Of a DNA stretch of 64,000 bases, positions 43,938 to 52,186 are shown in pieces (position 1 is the first letter of the stretch; every line of letters begins with the position of its first letter). Source of the stretch: Thalassococcus halodurans. Lineage in GTDB: Bacteria > Pseudomonadota > Alphaproteobacteria > Rhodobacterales > Rhodobacteraceae. The DNA lies in contig NZ_FNUZ01000002.1 in NCBI RefSeq assembly GCF_900108225.1, positions 312,501-376,500 on the forward strand, given 5' to 3'. Below the pieces are notes generated by a model. That model worked only from the letters and a program-made list of their open reading frames with translations. It ran no database searches and was not told the DNA's origin. The translations under genes were made by a program, and so were the position numbers.

Positions 43938-43982
43938 ATGAGCACACTGGCAATCATTCGCTGCTGTATTATTCCCTGCTAA
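43938..43982 (+). CDS. Possible Cys-rich leader peptide upstream of cysS
   Basis: A 14-codon open frame (MSTLAIIRCCIIPC, stop TAA) 87 bp before cysS. Three of 14 residues are cysteine, including a CC pair. It would sit in a leader able to sense Cys-tRNA supply. GCGGGC (43991-43996) and GCCCGC (44033-44038) just after it can pair. Against it: no clear Shine-Dalgarno sequence, and a TATTAT (-10-like) at 43966-43971 within it could mean transcription begins later. Confidence 0.3.
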   Translation: MSTLAIIRCCIIPC

Positions 43983-44069
43983 GTTATCTTGCGGGCCGCT
44001 CTCCTATTTCCTCTTTGATCCGAAGTTGCTAAGCCCGCCGCGACCAGAAGGCCGTAAGGACCCGAGACT

Positions 44070-45458
44070 ATGACGATCAGGCTGACCAACTCGAAGACCC
44101 GCGAAAAAGAGGTCTTTGCCCCAATCGATCCGGAAAACGTGCGGATGTATGTCTGTGGGCCGACGGTGTATGACCGCGCGCATCTTGGAAATGCGCGTCC
44201 GGTGTTGGTGTTTGATGTGCTCTACCGTCTGCTGCGCGAAACCTACGGCGCGGATCACGTGACCTATGTGCGCAACTTTACCGATGTGGATGATCGCATC
44301 AACGAAACCGCCCGCAAACGCAAAGAGGCAGGCGCAGAAGGTACACTTGAACAGCTGATCGCGGAACGGTCGGAAGAAACCATCGCGTGGTACCATGAAG
44401 ACATGGATGCACTGGGGGCCATGCGCCCTGACCATGAACCGCGCGCAACGGCCTATATCGGTGAAATGATCGCGATGATCGAAAAGCTGATTGAACAGGG
44501 CCATGCTTATGCTGCCGAGGGCCATGCGCTGTTTTCTGTCGATAGCTTCAACGAATACGGCGCGCTGTCGGGCCGGTCTGTCGATGACATGATCGCCGGT
44601 GCGCGGGTCGAAGTTGCGCCTTACAAAAAGAACCCGATGGATTTTGTCCTTTGGAAACCGTCCAGCGATGATCTGCCCGGTTGGGACAGCCCATGGGGCC
44701 GTGGCCGTCCGGGTTGGCATATTGAATGCTCGGCAATGTCCGAGGCGCTTTTGGGTGTTGAGTTCGACATTCACGGAGGCGGCAACGATCTGATGTTCCC
44801 GCACCATGAAAACGAAATCGCGCAAAGCTGCTGCGTGAATCCGGGAACAGATTTTGCGAAAACCTGGCTGCATAACGAAATGCTTCAGGTCGAGGGCAAG
44901 AAGATGTCCAAGTCCTTGGGCAACTTCTTTACCGTGCATGATCTGCTGGAACAGGGCGTTCCGGGCGAAGTGATCCGCTTTGTCATGCTGTCCACGCATT
45001 ACCGCAAACCCATGGACTGGACCGAAAAGAAACGGGCCGAGGCCGAGGCTACATTGCGTAAATGGCGCGCGATGACGGCGGATGTGGCTGCGGGCGCGAT
45101 TCCTGAGGATGTGATCGCAGCAGTCTCCGACGATCTGAACACCGCTGGCGCGCTCACTGTCCTTCACCGTCTTGCCTCACACGGCGATGCGGCTGGCCTG
45201 AAAGCAGGCGCGCAGTTCATCGGGCTTTTGACCGACGAATTGGGCGGCTGGATTGCCCCGGCGGCGGATCTGTCTGCGTGGGAAAACAAGCTGGCGACGG
45301 CGCGCGAAACAGCGATGCAGACCAAGGATTTCTCGCAAGTCGATGCATTGAAAACCATGCTGCTCGATGCAGGGGTCGAGGTGCGCATGTCCAAGGCTGG
45401 TGTCGAGCTAATCGCAGGCGCGGGCTTTGATGCGGCCAAACTGGTGGATGTGGACTAA
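44070..45458 (+). CDS. cysS: Cysteinyl-tRNA synthetase
   Basis: A 462-residue class I synthetase. The zinc Cys is in [10 protein letters not shown] (near 29), the HIGH-equivalent is H-L-G-N at 38-41, and K-M-S-K-S lies in [12 protein letters not shown] (near 275). HIECSAMS and HHENEIAQS carry further zinc ligands. The ATG at 44070 has AAGGA 9-11 nt upstream. cimA starts in a TAATG overlap, linking cysteine charging with isoleucine-precursor synthesis on one transcript. Confidence 0.96.
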   Translation: MTIRLTNSKTREKEVFAPIDPENVRMYVCGPTVYDRAHLGNARPVLVFDVLYRLLRETYGADHVTYVRNFTDVDDRINETARKRKEAGAEGTLEQLIAERSEETIAWYHEDMDALGAMRPDHEPRATAYIGEMIAMIEKLIEQGHAYAAEGHALFSVDSFNEYGALSGRSVDDMIAGARVEVAPYKKNPMDFVLWKPSSDDLPGWDSPWGRGRPGWHIECSAMSEALLGVEFDIHGGGNDLMFPHHENEIAQSCCVNPGTDFAKTWLHNEMLQVEGKKMSKSLGNFFTVHDLLEQGVPGEVIRFVMLSTHYRKPMDWTEKKRAEAEATLRKWRAMTADVAAGAIPEDVIAAVSDDLNTAGALTVLHRLASHGDAAGLKAGAQFIGLLTDELGGWIAPAADLSAWENKLATARETAMQTKDFSQVDALKTMLLDAGVEVRMSKAGVELIAGAGFDAAKLVDVD

Positions 45459-47071
45459 TGAGCAAAGAACGCCTGTACCTCTACGACACCACGCTGCGCG
45501 ACGGCCAGCAAACGCAAGGCGTACAGTTTTCGACATCTGATAAGCTTCGGATCACGGCGGAACTGGATGCTTTGGGGGTCGACTACATCGAGGGCGGTTG
45601 GCCTGGCGCAAACCCGACGGACAGCGCGTTCTTTGATCAGGTTGACCACACCAAGGCGCGTATGACGGCCTTTGGTATGACCAAACGGGCAGGGCGTTCG
45701 GCTGAAAATGACGACGTGCTGGCAGCGGTTCTGAATGCTGGTACGCCTTGCGTGTGTCTGGTGGGCAAAAGCCACGACTTTCACGTGCGTGAAGCGCTTG
45801 GCATCTCGCTGGACGAAAACGTTGAAAACATCCGAGCGTCGATTGCCCACTGTATCGCGCAAGGCCGCGAGGCGTTGTTTGACGCTGAACACTTCTTTGA
45901 TGGCTACAAAGCCAATCCTGACTATGCGCTCGAATGTCTGCGCGCCGCGCAGGATGCAGGGGCCCGTTGGATCGTTTTGTGCGACACCAACGGAGGCACG
46001 TTGCCCAGCGAAGTGCATCAGATTGTGACCGAGGTTATCGCCGCGGGCATTCCGGGCGATCATCTGGGCATTCACACCCATAATGACACAGAAACCGCCG
46101 TGGCCTGTTCCTTGGCCGCCGTCGATGCAGGTGTCCGCCAAATTCAGGGCACGCTGAACGGGCTTGGCGAGCGCTGTGGCAACGCGAACCTGTTGTCGAT
46201 CATTCCGACGCTTGTTCTGAAAGAACCGTACCGCAGTCAGCTGGAAACAGGCATCAGCGATGAAGCGCTGGAAGGCGTAACGCGCATCAGCCGTATGCTG
46301 GACGAAATCCTGAACCGCGTGCCGCAGAAACAGTTGGCCTACGTGGGGTCTTCGGCGTTCGCCCACAAGGCGGGCCTGCATGCCAGTGCAATCCTGAAAA
46401 ACCCGTCGACCTACGAACACATCGAACCGGCGCTGGTCGGCAACCGCCGTGTGATCCCGATGTCCAATCAGGCGGGTCAGTCCAATTTGCGTAAACGCCT
46501 GTCCGAGGCGGGAATTCAGATCGAAGCAGGCGATCCCGCTTTGGCCCGCATCCTCGAGGTGGTCAAAAACCGCGAGGCCGAGGGCTATTCCTACGACACG
46601 GCTCAGGCGTCGTTCGAATTGCTGGCGCGTGAAGAAATCGGTCAACTGCCGCATTTCTTTGAGGTCAAACGCTACCGTGTGACGGTCGAGCGCCGGAAAA
46701 ACAAACACAACAAGATGGTGTCGTTGTCCGAGGCCGTTGTCGTTCTGAAAGTCGATGGAGAAAAGAAGCTGTCGGTCAGCGAAAGCATGGATGAAACCGG
46801 ATCGGACCGTGGCCCTGTGAACGCGTTGTCCAAAGCCTTGGCCAAAGACCTTGGGCAGTATCAGGAATTGATTGAAGACATGCGTCTGGTCGACTTCAAG
46901 GTTCGCATCACCCAAGGCGGGACCGAGGCCGTCACGCGCGTCATCATCGACAGCGAAGACGGGCAAGGGCGCCGTTGGTCCACCGTTGGCGTGAGCGCGA
47001 ACATAGTAGATGCAAGTTTCGAGGCGCTGCTGGATGCAGTGCGCTGGAAATTGGTGCGCGACACCGCCTGA
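45458..47071 (+). CDS. cimA: (R)-citramalate synthase
   Basis: A 537-residue member of the isopropylmalate/citramalate synthase family that condenses pyruvate and acetyl-CoA, the threonine-independent route to isoleucine. YDTTLRDGQQTQGVQFS, GIHTHNDTETAVACSLAA and QGTLNGLGERCGNANL form the catalytic barrel, with the regulatory LeuA-dimer domain after about residue 385. It could also act on other ketoacids; the CimA label is by resemblance to the long bacterial class. The 3' end precedes the NDUFAF6-like gene by 23 bp. Confidence 0.93.
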   Translation: MSKERLYLYDTTLRDGQQTQGVQFSTSDKLRITAELDALGVDYIEGGWPGANPTDSAFFDQVDHTKARMTAFGMTKRAGRSAENDDVLAAVLNAGTPCVCLVGKSHDFHVREALGISLDENVENIRASIAHCIAQGREALFDAEHFFDGYKANPDYALECLRAAQDAGARWIVLCDTNGGTLPSEVHQIVTEVIAAGIPGDHLGIHTHNDTETAVACSLAAVDAGVRQIQGTLNGLGERCGNANLLSIIPTLVLKEPYRSQLETGISDEALEGVTRISRMLDEILNRVPQKQLAYVGSSAFAHKAGLHASAILKNPSTYEHIEPALVGNRRVIPMSNQAGQSNLRKRLSEAGIQIEAGDPALARILEVVKNREAEGYSYDTAQASFELLAREEIGQLPHFFEVKRYRVTVERRKNKHNKMVSLSEAVVVLKVDGEKKLSVSESMDETGSDRGPVNALSKALAKDLGQYQELIEDMRLVDFKVRITQGGTEAVTRVIIDSEDGQGRRWSTVGVSANIVDASFEALLDAVRWKLVRDTA

Positions 47072-47094
47072 ACGCGACCGCAGGACCCGCTAGC

Positions 47095-47880
47095 ATGAGC
47101 AAGCCCGAATTCTCAGACGATCTGAACGCCTGCGCCGCCTTGGTGCAAAAGGGCGATCCGCATCGGTTCCGTTATGCCATGGCGGCACCGGTGTCTGCAC
47201 GCGCGGTTCTGTTTCCGATCTATGCGTTCAACGTCGAAGTGGCCCGCGCGCCGTGGCTTACGAAAGAACCGATGATCGCGGAAATGCGTCTTCAGTGGTG
47301 GCGCGATGCTTTGGGCGAAATCGCGGATCGCGGCATTGTGCGGCGGCACGAGGTGGTGACACCCTTGGCGCAAGTGCTGACGCCCGAGTTGGCGAAAGAT
47401 CTGGAGCGTCTGGTCGCCGCCCGTCGTTGGGACATCTATCGCGACCCGTTCGAGGATGCGGCGCACTTCACCCAGTATCTGGAAGAAACCGCTGGGCATC
47501 TGACCTATGCAGCAGCTTGCGCGTTGGGCGGCGCTCCGCGCGATGTGGCAATTGATGCGGGTTATGCCATGGGATTGGCCAGCTATTTCGCTGCTATTCC
47601 AGAGCTTGAAAATCAAGGGCGCAAACCCTTGGTCGATGGACGGCCCGACGCGATTGGGGCTTTGGCAGCGGACGGTCTGGCACGGTTGAAACGTGCACGT
47701 GCGCAAAACTCGGCTGTTTCAGCCAAGGCACGTGCTGCGTTTCTGGGCGCGCGTAAAGCCGAGAAGGTGCTGAAACAGGTGGTCAAAACGCCGTCGTTGG
47801 TGGCTGAGGGCGCACTTGGTCTGTCCGGTCTTTCCGAGACGGCAATGCTTAGTTGGTCGTCGCTCAGCGGGCGTTGGTAA
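47095..47880 (+). CDS. Squalene/phytoene-synthase-family protein, NDUFAF6-like
   Basis: A 261-residue protein of the all-helical trans-isoprenyl-synthase fold. LFPIYAFNVEVAR and EMRLQWWRDALGEI (near 65) match the branch that includes mitochondrial complex I assembly factor NDUFAF6. The Asp-rich D-x-x-x-D motifs needed for squalene or phytoene synthesis are absent, so a non-catalytic or assembly role is more likely. Start at ATG 47095 with a weak ribosome binding region. It ends 3 bp from the stop of the convergent MFS gene. Confidence 0.82.
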   Translation: MSKPEFSDDLNACAALVQKGDPHRFRYAMAAPVSARAVLFPIYAFNVEVARAPWLTKEPMIAEMRLQWWRDALGEIADRGIVRRHEVVTPLAQVLTPELAKDLERLVAARRWDIYRDPFEDAAHFTQYLEETAGHLTYAAACALGGAPRDVAIDAGYAMGLASYFAAIPELENQGRKPLVDGRPDAIGALAADGLARLKRARAQNSAVSAKARAAFLGARKAEKVLKQVVKTPSLVAEGALGLSGLSETAMLSWSSLSGRW

Positions 47881-47890
47881 GGCTTACGCC
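47870..47890. other. Stem-loop around convergent stop codons
   Basis: GGCGT and ACGCC pair around TGGTAAGGCTT, which contains both stops of the convergent NDUFAF6-like and MFS genes. No T run. Confidence 0.3.
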
Positions 47891-49098
47891 TTAGCCACCG
47901 CACGCTGGTTCAGCACCAGCCAGATCAACGCACCGCCAGCCATAGTCAGGAACGGCACCATCGCAAGGTTAACCGCAGTCCACCCCTCAACCGCCGACCC
48001 GCCGGAACAGTTCATCAATCCGCCGGACGCCAGGGACGCAAAGGTCACGCCGCCAAACACGATCAGGTCGTTCATACCCTGCATCCGGCCACGTTCATGC
48101 GGTTCATGCGCACTGGCCAGAAGGGTTGTCGATCCGATGAAGCCAAAGTTCCAGCCAAGGCCCAGAAGAACCAAAGCAACGTAGAAGTTTTCAAGCTCAA
48201 CACCGGCAAGACCGACCACACCGGCGGCGGCCAGGATAGCCAGACCCAGACCCATGATCTTTTCAACGCCAAAGCGCGCGATCAGGTGGCCGGTAAAGAA
48301 CGACGGCACAAACATCGCCAGAACGTGCAGCGTGACGACATCTGCCGCATCGGCCTTGTCAAAGCCGCAGCCAACCACAGCCAAAGGCGTGGATGTCATC
48401 ACAAGGTTCATCAAAGCGTATGACACCATCGCACAGATGACAGCGACAGCGATGGTTGGCGTTTTCAAAAGCTCCATCCGCGACCGGCCCTTAGGGGCGT
48501 CCTCGGACGGCACCGGCGGTTTCGGGATGTCGAGGAAGAAGAACAGCAGCGAACCTATCAGGTTGACCGCAATCACCGCGACATAGGTGCCGAGGAAAGG
48601 GACCACATAGGCATCGGCGGTGAACTTGACCAACTGCGGGCCAAGGATGGCAGACACCAGACCGCCCGCCATAACGTAGGAAATCGCTTTGGGGCGGAAC
48701 GCGTCTGATGCTGTGTCCGCCGCAGCAAATCGGTAGAAGCCCTGTGCCGACATGTAGACGCCGGTCAGAAGGCTTCCCAGCAGGAAGACGGGGAAAGAGT
48801 TCAGATAAAGGCCATAGGCCCCGACCACACCGCCCAAGGCACCGCCAAGCGCGCCCACGACAAAGCCTGCGCGGCGGCCGTATTTCTGCATAAAGCTGGA
48901 AATCGGCGTGGCGGTCAGCATGGACCCCAGAACGATCATCGAAATGGGCAGCGTCGCAAAGCACACGTTGGACGCGAGGCTTTGCCCCGCCAACCCGCCA
49001 ATGGTGAAAATCATGGGCATCTGAGCGCCCAGAATTGCCTGCGCTGCGACCAGTACGGCTACGTTGCGCTTGGCGGTGCTATGCGATGAATCTGTCAT
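47884..49098 (-). CDS. MFS transporter
   Basis: A 404-residue inner-membrane carrier with twelve hydrophobic segments. The cytoplasmic motif after helix 2 is QKYGRRAGFVVG, and a central loop (DIPKPPVPSEDAPKGRSR) divides the halves. HEPHERGRMQGMNDLIVFG near helix 10-11 suggests the drug/sugar type, but no substrate can be named. ATG 49098 is the likely start; a longer frame to 49293 overlaps the divergent gene. No strong ribosome binding site is seen. Confidence 0.86.
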   Translation of the reverse strand: MTDSSHSTAKRNVAVLVAAQAILGAQMPMIFTIGGLAGQSLASNVCFATLPISMIVLGSMLTATPISSFMQKYGRRAGFVVGALGGALGGVVGAYGLYLNSFPVFLLGSLLTGVYMSAQGFYRFAAADTASDAFRPKAISYVMAGGLVSAILGPQLVKFTADAYVVPFLGTYVAVIAVNLIGSLLFFFLDIPKPPVPSEDAPKGRSRMELLKTPTIAVAVICAMVSYALMNLVMTSTPLAVVGCGFDKADAADVVTLHVLAMFVPSFFTGHLIARFGVEKIMGLGLAILAAAGVVGLAGVELENFYVALVLLGLGWNFGFIGSTTLLASAHEPHERGRMQGMNDLIVFGGVTFASLASGGLMNCSGGSAVEGWTAVNLAMVPFLTMAGGALIWLVLNQRAVAKA

Positions 49099-49186
49099 GC
49101 GTAATCGGTAGGACCGTTCCTGCAAAGTTACAAGCGTCGCGAATTCAATCTGGCGCGACGGGACATGGTCGGGATATGTCAGGTGC

Positions 49187-49891
49187 ATGAGCAATCCGAG
49201 CGGCGCAAATGTGGTGATCCAAGGCGGCACAGCCGAAGCCAAACGATTGGCTGATATGCTGCCCCACGCGCAGTTTATCCGCGCCATCGACACACGCGGT
49301 GGCCCGGAAAATGCCGGTGCTTTAACGGCCGATGCACTGCGGCAGAAAGGCGCCTCTCTTTTGGTGGATGCATGTCATCCATTTGATATCGCGTCACATT
49401 ATCGGGCAGTGCGGGCGGCTGGTTCTATCGGAGTGTCCTACGTGCGTTTGCTGCGTCCGGCTTGGTCCCAATCACCCCGCGATCATTGGGTGCAAATCGA
49501 TCGGGGCTGTTCGTTGCGTCGTGTTGTTCCGAACGGAGCGCGGCTGTTTGCAGCCACTGGCCGCGAAGAACTGAATGCGTTCAAGCCTCTGCATGCACAT
49601 GTTTTCTGGCGCAGTGTGGGCGATGAAAGGGTAAGCCTGCCGTTGCGAAATTCGCATGTCTTACCGGCAGAAGGCCCGTTCACCGTCGAAGGCGAAATGG
49701 CGCTTTTCCGCAAGCTTCGGATTGACTGGCTGGTGGTGCGCAATGCAGGCGGGCAGGGTGCTTGGCCCAAGATCGAAGCGGCACGGCGGTTGGGTATTCA
49801 GGTCGCCATGATCGATCGCCCCAAGCCGCTTAAAGGGCCGGTGCTTGGATCGGTGGATGAGGTGATGGAATGGATCGAAAAGACGCTGTGA
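49187..49891 (+). CDS. cobK: Precorrin-6A/cobalt-precorrin-6A reductase-like protein
   Basis: A 234-residue NAD(P)H-dependent reductase of the CobK/CbiJ type from the corrin ring of vitamin B12 synthesis. VVIQGGTAEAKRLADML is the nucleotide-binding start, VDACHPFDIASHY the counterpart of the conserved D-A-T-H-P-F-A, and GPFTVEGEMALFRKLRIDWLVVRNAGG the late block (in part). No other cob gene is in the window. GTCAGGTG precedes the ATG. It overlaps the next gene. Confidence 0.8.
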   Translation: MSNPSGANVVIQGGTAEAKRLADMLPHAQFIRAIDTRGGPENAGALTADALRQKGASLLVDACHPFDIASHYRAVRAAGSIGVSYVRLLRPAWSQSPRDHWVQIDRGCSLRRVVPNGARLFAATGREELNAFKPLHAHVFWRSVGDERVSLPLRNSHVLPAEGPFTVEGEMALFRKLRIDWLVVRNAGGQGAWPKIEAARRLGIQVAMIDRPKPLKGPVLGSVDEVMEWIEKTL

Positions 49892-50517
49892 TCGGCCGGA
49901 TCATCGAAACGGACAACTGCGTCGCTGAAGGCGCGTCTTATCTGTGTGGGATCGAACCGCGTTTTGCGACCGCTTTGAAAGAAACAGGTCCGCCGCCTCT
50001 CCGTCGTAGTCCGGACGGTTTCGACGAATTGCTACGGGCGATCATCAGCCAGCAGGTTAGCGTCGCGTCGGCCCGTGCCATTCGCCAGCGTCTGACAGAC
50101 GCAGGTATGACCACACCAGATGCGATCCTGTCGGTGGATGACGATCATCTCAGATCGCTGGGTCTTAGCCGCCAAAAGGCCCGCTATGCGCGTTCCTTGG
50201 CAGAGGCGCAGATTGATTATGATGCCCTACGCAACGCCGAGACCAGCCAAGTCATCAAAACCCTGACGCAAGTCACCGGTATCGGTGTCTGGACGGCGGA
50301 AATCTATGCAATGTTCAGCCTTGGCCGCGCTGATGTCTTCGCGCCCGGCGATCTGGCGCTTCAGGAAGCTGCCCGTATTTTGTTCGAACTGCCCGAACGC
50401 CCCAAAGAAAAAGAGCTGCGACAACTGGCCGAGGCCTGGTCCCCATGGAGAGCGGTTGCAGCGCGGCTGTTGTGGGCCTACTACCATGTAGCCAAAGATC
50501 GGGAGGGTATCGCATGA
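49888..50517 (+). CDS. DNA-3-methyladenine glycosylase-like (HhH-GPD) protein
   Basis: A 209-residue base-excision-repair glycosylase of the AlkA-related HhH-GPD class. LLRAIISQQVSVASARAIRQRL is the N-terminal helix block, the helix-hairpin-helix is LTQVTGIGVWTAEIYAMFSLGRADVFAPGD (quoted in parts), with the catalytic Asp in APGDLALQ (near 150). GTG 49888 overlaps the cobK stop as GTGA and is preferred; ATG 49870 is an alternative. The esterase gene follows in an ATGA overlap. Confidence 0.9.
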   Translation: MIGRIIETDNCVAEGASYLCGIEPRFATALKETGPPPLRRSPDGFDELLRAIISQQVSVASARAIRQRLTDAGMTTPDAILSVDDDHLRSLGLSRQKARYARSLAEAQIDYDALRNAETSQVIKTLTQVTGIGVWTAEIYAMFSLGRADVFAPGDLALQEAARILFELPERPKEKELRQLAEAWSPWRAVAARLLWAYYHVAKDREGIA

Positions 50518-51179
50518 CACGTGTTTTGCAGGCAGGACGGAAAGAACCTTTGTCGGGGGAAACGCGCTCTGCGGTCATCTTCCTGCACGGCTATGGCGCG
50601 AATGGTGCCGATCTTCTGGGTCTGGCTGATCCTTTGGCCGAACACCTGCCTGATACGTTGTTCATTGCGCCCGACGCCCCCGAGGCCTGCGCCGGTTCGC
50701 CGATGGGGTTCCAGTGGTTTCCCATTCCGTGGATCGACGGCTCCAGCGAAGAAGAGGCCGAAGCTGGCCTGCGTGCCGCAGCCGAAGATCTGAACGCCTT
50801 TCTGGATGCGGTCATGGTGGATGAAGACCTGCTGCCCGAACAGGTCGTGCTGGTCGGCTTCAGCCAAGGTACGATGATGAGCCTGCACGTCGCACCCCGT
50901 CGTGAAGACCCCGTTGCGGGTATCGTCGCTTTCTCGGGCCGTCTGCTGCAGCCGGAACTGCTGGAAGACGAGGTCATTAGCCGCCCGCCGGTTATCCTGA
51001 TCCATGGCGACATGGATGATGTCGTGCCGCCGCAATCTCTGCCTGATGCTGCGGATGCGTTGCAAAAGGCCGGCTGGAAAGAGGTCTACGCCCACGTCAT
51101 GAAAGGCACCGCACACGGCATCGCACCAGATGGCCTTTCGGTTGCACTGGCCTTCATGCGGGACAAGTGCGGGCTGTAA
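50514..51179 (+). CDS. Phospholipase/carboxylesterase (alpha/beta hydrolase)
   Basis: A 221-residue small alpha/beta hydrolase. VIFLHGYGANGADLLGLA marks the oxyanion region, the nucleophile is Ser in VGFSQGTMMS (near 117), with Asp in HGDMDDVVPP (near 165) and His in GTAHGIAPDG (near 200). It is close in length to YpfH/carboxylesterases, with no signal peptide. GGGAGGG lies 7 nt before ATG 50514, which overlaps the glycosylase stop. Confidence 0.92.
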   Translation: MTRVLQAGRKEPLSGETRSAVIFLHGYGANGADLLGLADPLAEHLPDTLFIAPDAPEACAGSPMGFQWFPIPWIDGSSEEEAEAGLRAAAEDLNAFLDAVMVDEDLLPEQVVLVGFSQGTMMSLHVAPRREDPVAGIVAFSGRLLQPELLEDEVISRPPVILIHGDMDDVVPPQSLPDAADALQKAGWKEVYAHVMKGTAHGIAPDGLSVALAFMRDKCGL

Positions 51180-51253
51180 TCTGCCCGTCTGCCTGTTCAT
51201 TAGGCTGTCACATTCGCCAGCTACGTCTGTTCGCATACATCATATAGTTGGGC

Positions 51254-51281
51254 TTGCCAGATGGTTTGCCCGATATATAGT
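51254..51281 (+). promoter_or_regulatory. Promoter of the HNH endonuclease gene
   Basis: TTGCCA and TATAGT stand 16 bp apart, giving a leader of about 68 nt. It is one of the better sigma-70-like pairs in the window. Confidence 0.5.
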
Positions 51282-51294
51282 GTTAAGTATGCTG

Positions 51295-51311
51295 GAGCGG
51301 GGCTCCCGCTC
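51295..51311 (+). other. Hairpin in the HNH gene leader
   Basis: GAGCGGG / CCCGCTC pair perfectly around GCT, 45 bp before the ATG and just after the predicted transcription start. No T tract follows. Confidence 0.4.
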
Positions 51312-51355
51312 TGGTGCTTTGAAGTGAGCAGACAGGGCGAAGGACGATTCCCCGA

Positions 51356-51940
51356 ATGGACGGTAATTTCAGAACGAACTTTGTACGCGAACCCAGCGCA
51401 TTGCGTCAGCATCCGGCTTTGGTGCTGAACGCGGACTATCGACCGCTGTCATACTACCCACTTAGCCTCTGGCCATGGCAGGATGCTGTGAAGGCGGCGT
51501 TCCTTGATCGCGTGGATATCGTTGCGGAATACGACGAGGTGGTTCGCAGCCCGAACATGGTCATCCGAATACCCAGTGTTGTCGTCCTCAAAGATTTCGT
51601 CCAACCCCAAAAGCGCGTGGCCTTCACGCGCTTTAATTTATTTCTGAGGGATGAATTCCGGTGCCAGTATTGCGGATCTAAGGGGGATCTGACCTTTGAT
51701 CACGTTGTGCCGCGTGCGTCTGGCGGGATCACCAGTTGGCAGAACGTGGTGGCAGCCTGTGCGCCCTGCAACCTGCGCAAAGGATCGAAAAGCCTGCGCC
51801 AGTGCGGCATGTCGCTGCGCAAACCGCCGCGTCCCCCCAGTGCGCAAGAACTTTTGAACATGGGCCGGAAATTCCCGCCAAACCATCTGCACGAAAGCTG
51901 GATGGACTTCCTGTATTGGGACGCCGAATTGCAGGCCTAA
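51356..51940 (+). CDS. HNH endonuclease
   Basis: A 194-residue HNH nuclease. The C-x-x-C pair is in RCQYCGSKGDLTFDHVVPRASGG (quoted in part, near residues 101-122) and the second pair in CAPCNLRKGSK (near 140), framing the H-N-H/H-N-N beta-beta-alpha metal site; the D-H in TFDHVVP is catalytic. This conserved type is common in alphaproteobacteria, with no proven role and not clearly restriction-linked. AAGGA lies 12 nt before the ATG. It is followed by a non-coding stretch and the RNA-repair cassette. Confidence 0.9.
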   Translation: MDGNFRTNFVREPSALRQHPALVLNADYRPLSYYPLSLWPWQDAVKAAFLDRVDIVAEYDEVVRSPNMVIRIPSVVVLKDFVQPQKRVAFTRFNLFLRDEFRCQYCGSKGDLTFDHVVPRASGGITSWQNVVAACAPCNLRKGSKSLRQCGMSLRKPPRPPSAQELLNMGRKFPPNHLHESWMDFLYWDAELQA

Positions 51941-52186
51941 CGCCCGAATAAAATGGGGTGTCCGTAGGTCGTGTTGGTCGGCGATGCGGGACAAAGCGGA
52001 CAACTTAACGGCGACTTTGAATATCCACGGTTGAAAATTGTGGTATTCAGGGCTACAAAAGTGCCTTGTCTCAACCCCGAACCCCACGGAAGTCCGATGT
52101 AATCGCAGCGCACATACTTAAAACACCACCCCGGTTAATCCTGCCGGGTGTTTTAGTGCGACGAATTGATACATCGTGAGACAGTT
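51941..52186 (+). other. 246-bp non-coding stretch before the RNA ligase gene
   Basis: No gene or tRNA is recognised here. At 52109-52155 an imperfect hairpin (AAAACACC...CCGG / CCGGGTGTTTT) may be the terminator of the HNH gene. A GATACA hexamer (52167-52172) sits about 15 bp before the ligase ATG but has no good -35. No sigma-54 consensus is seen. Confidence 0.45.

Noticed and set aside
44004-45167. A 387-codon minus-strand frame opposite cysS
   Set aside because: Antisense to cysteinyl-tRNA synthetase; no motif, no ribosome binding site.
45455-46966. A 503-codon minus-strand frame opposite cimA
   Set aside because: Antisense to citramalate synthase; no recognisable protein.
51941-52186. 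A tRNA or tRNA-like relic between the HNH and ligase genes
   Set aside because: No acceptor stem, T-loop or anticodon arm could be folded; only an imperfect hairpin is visible.
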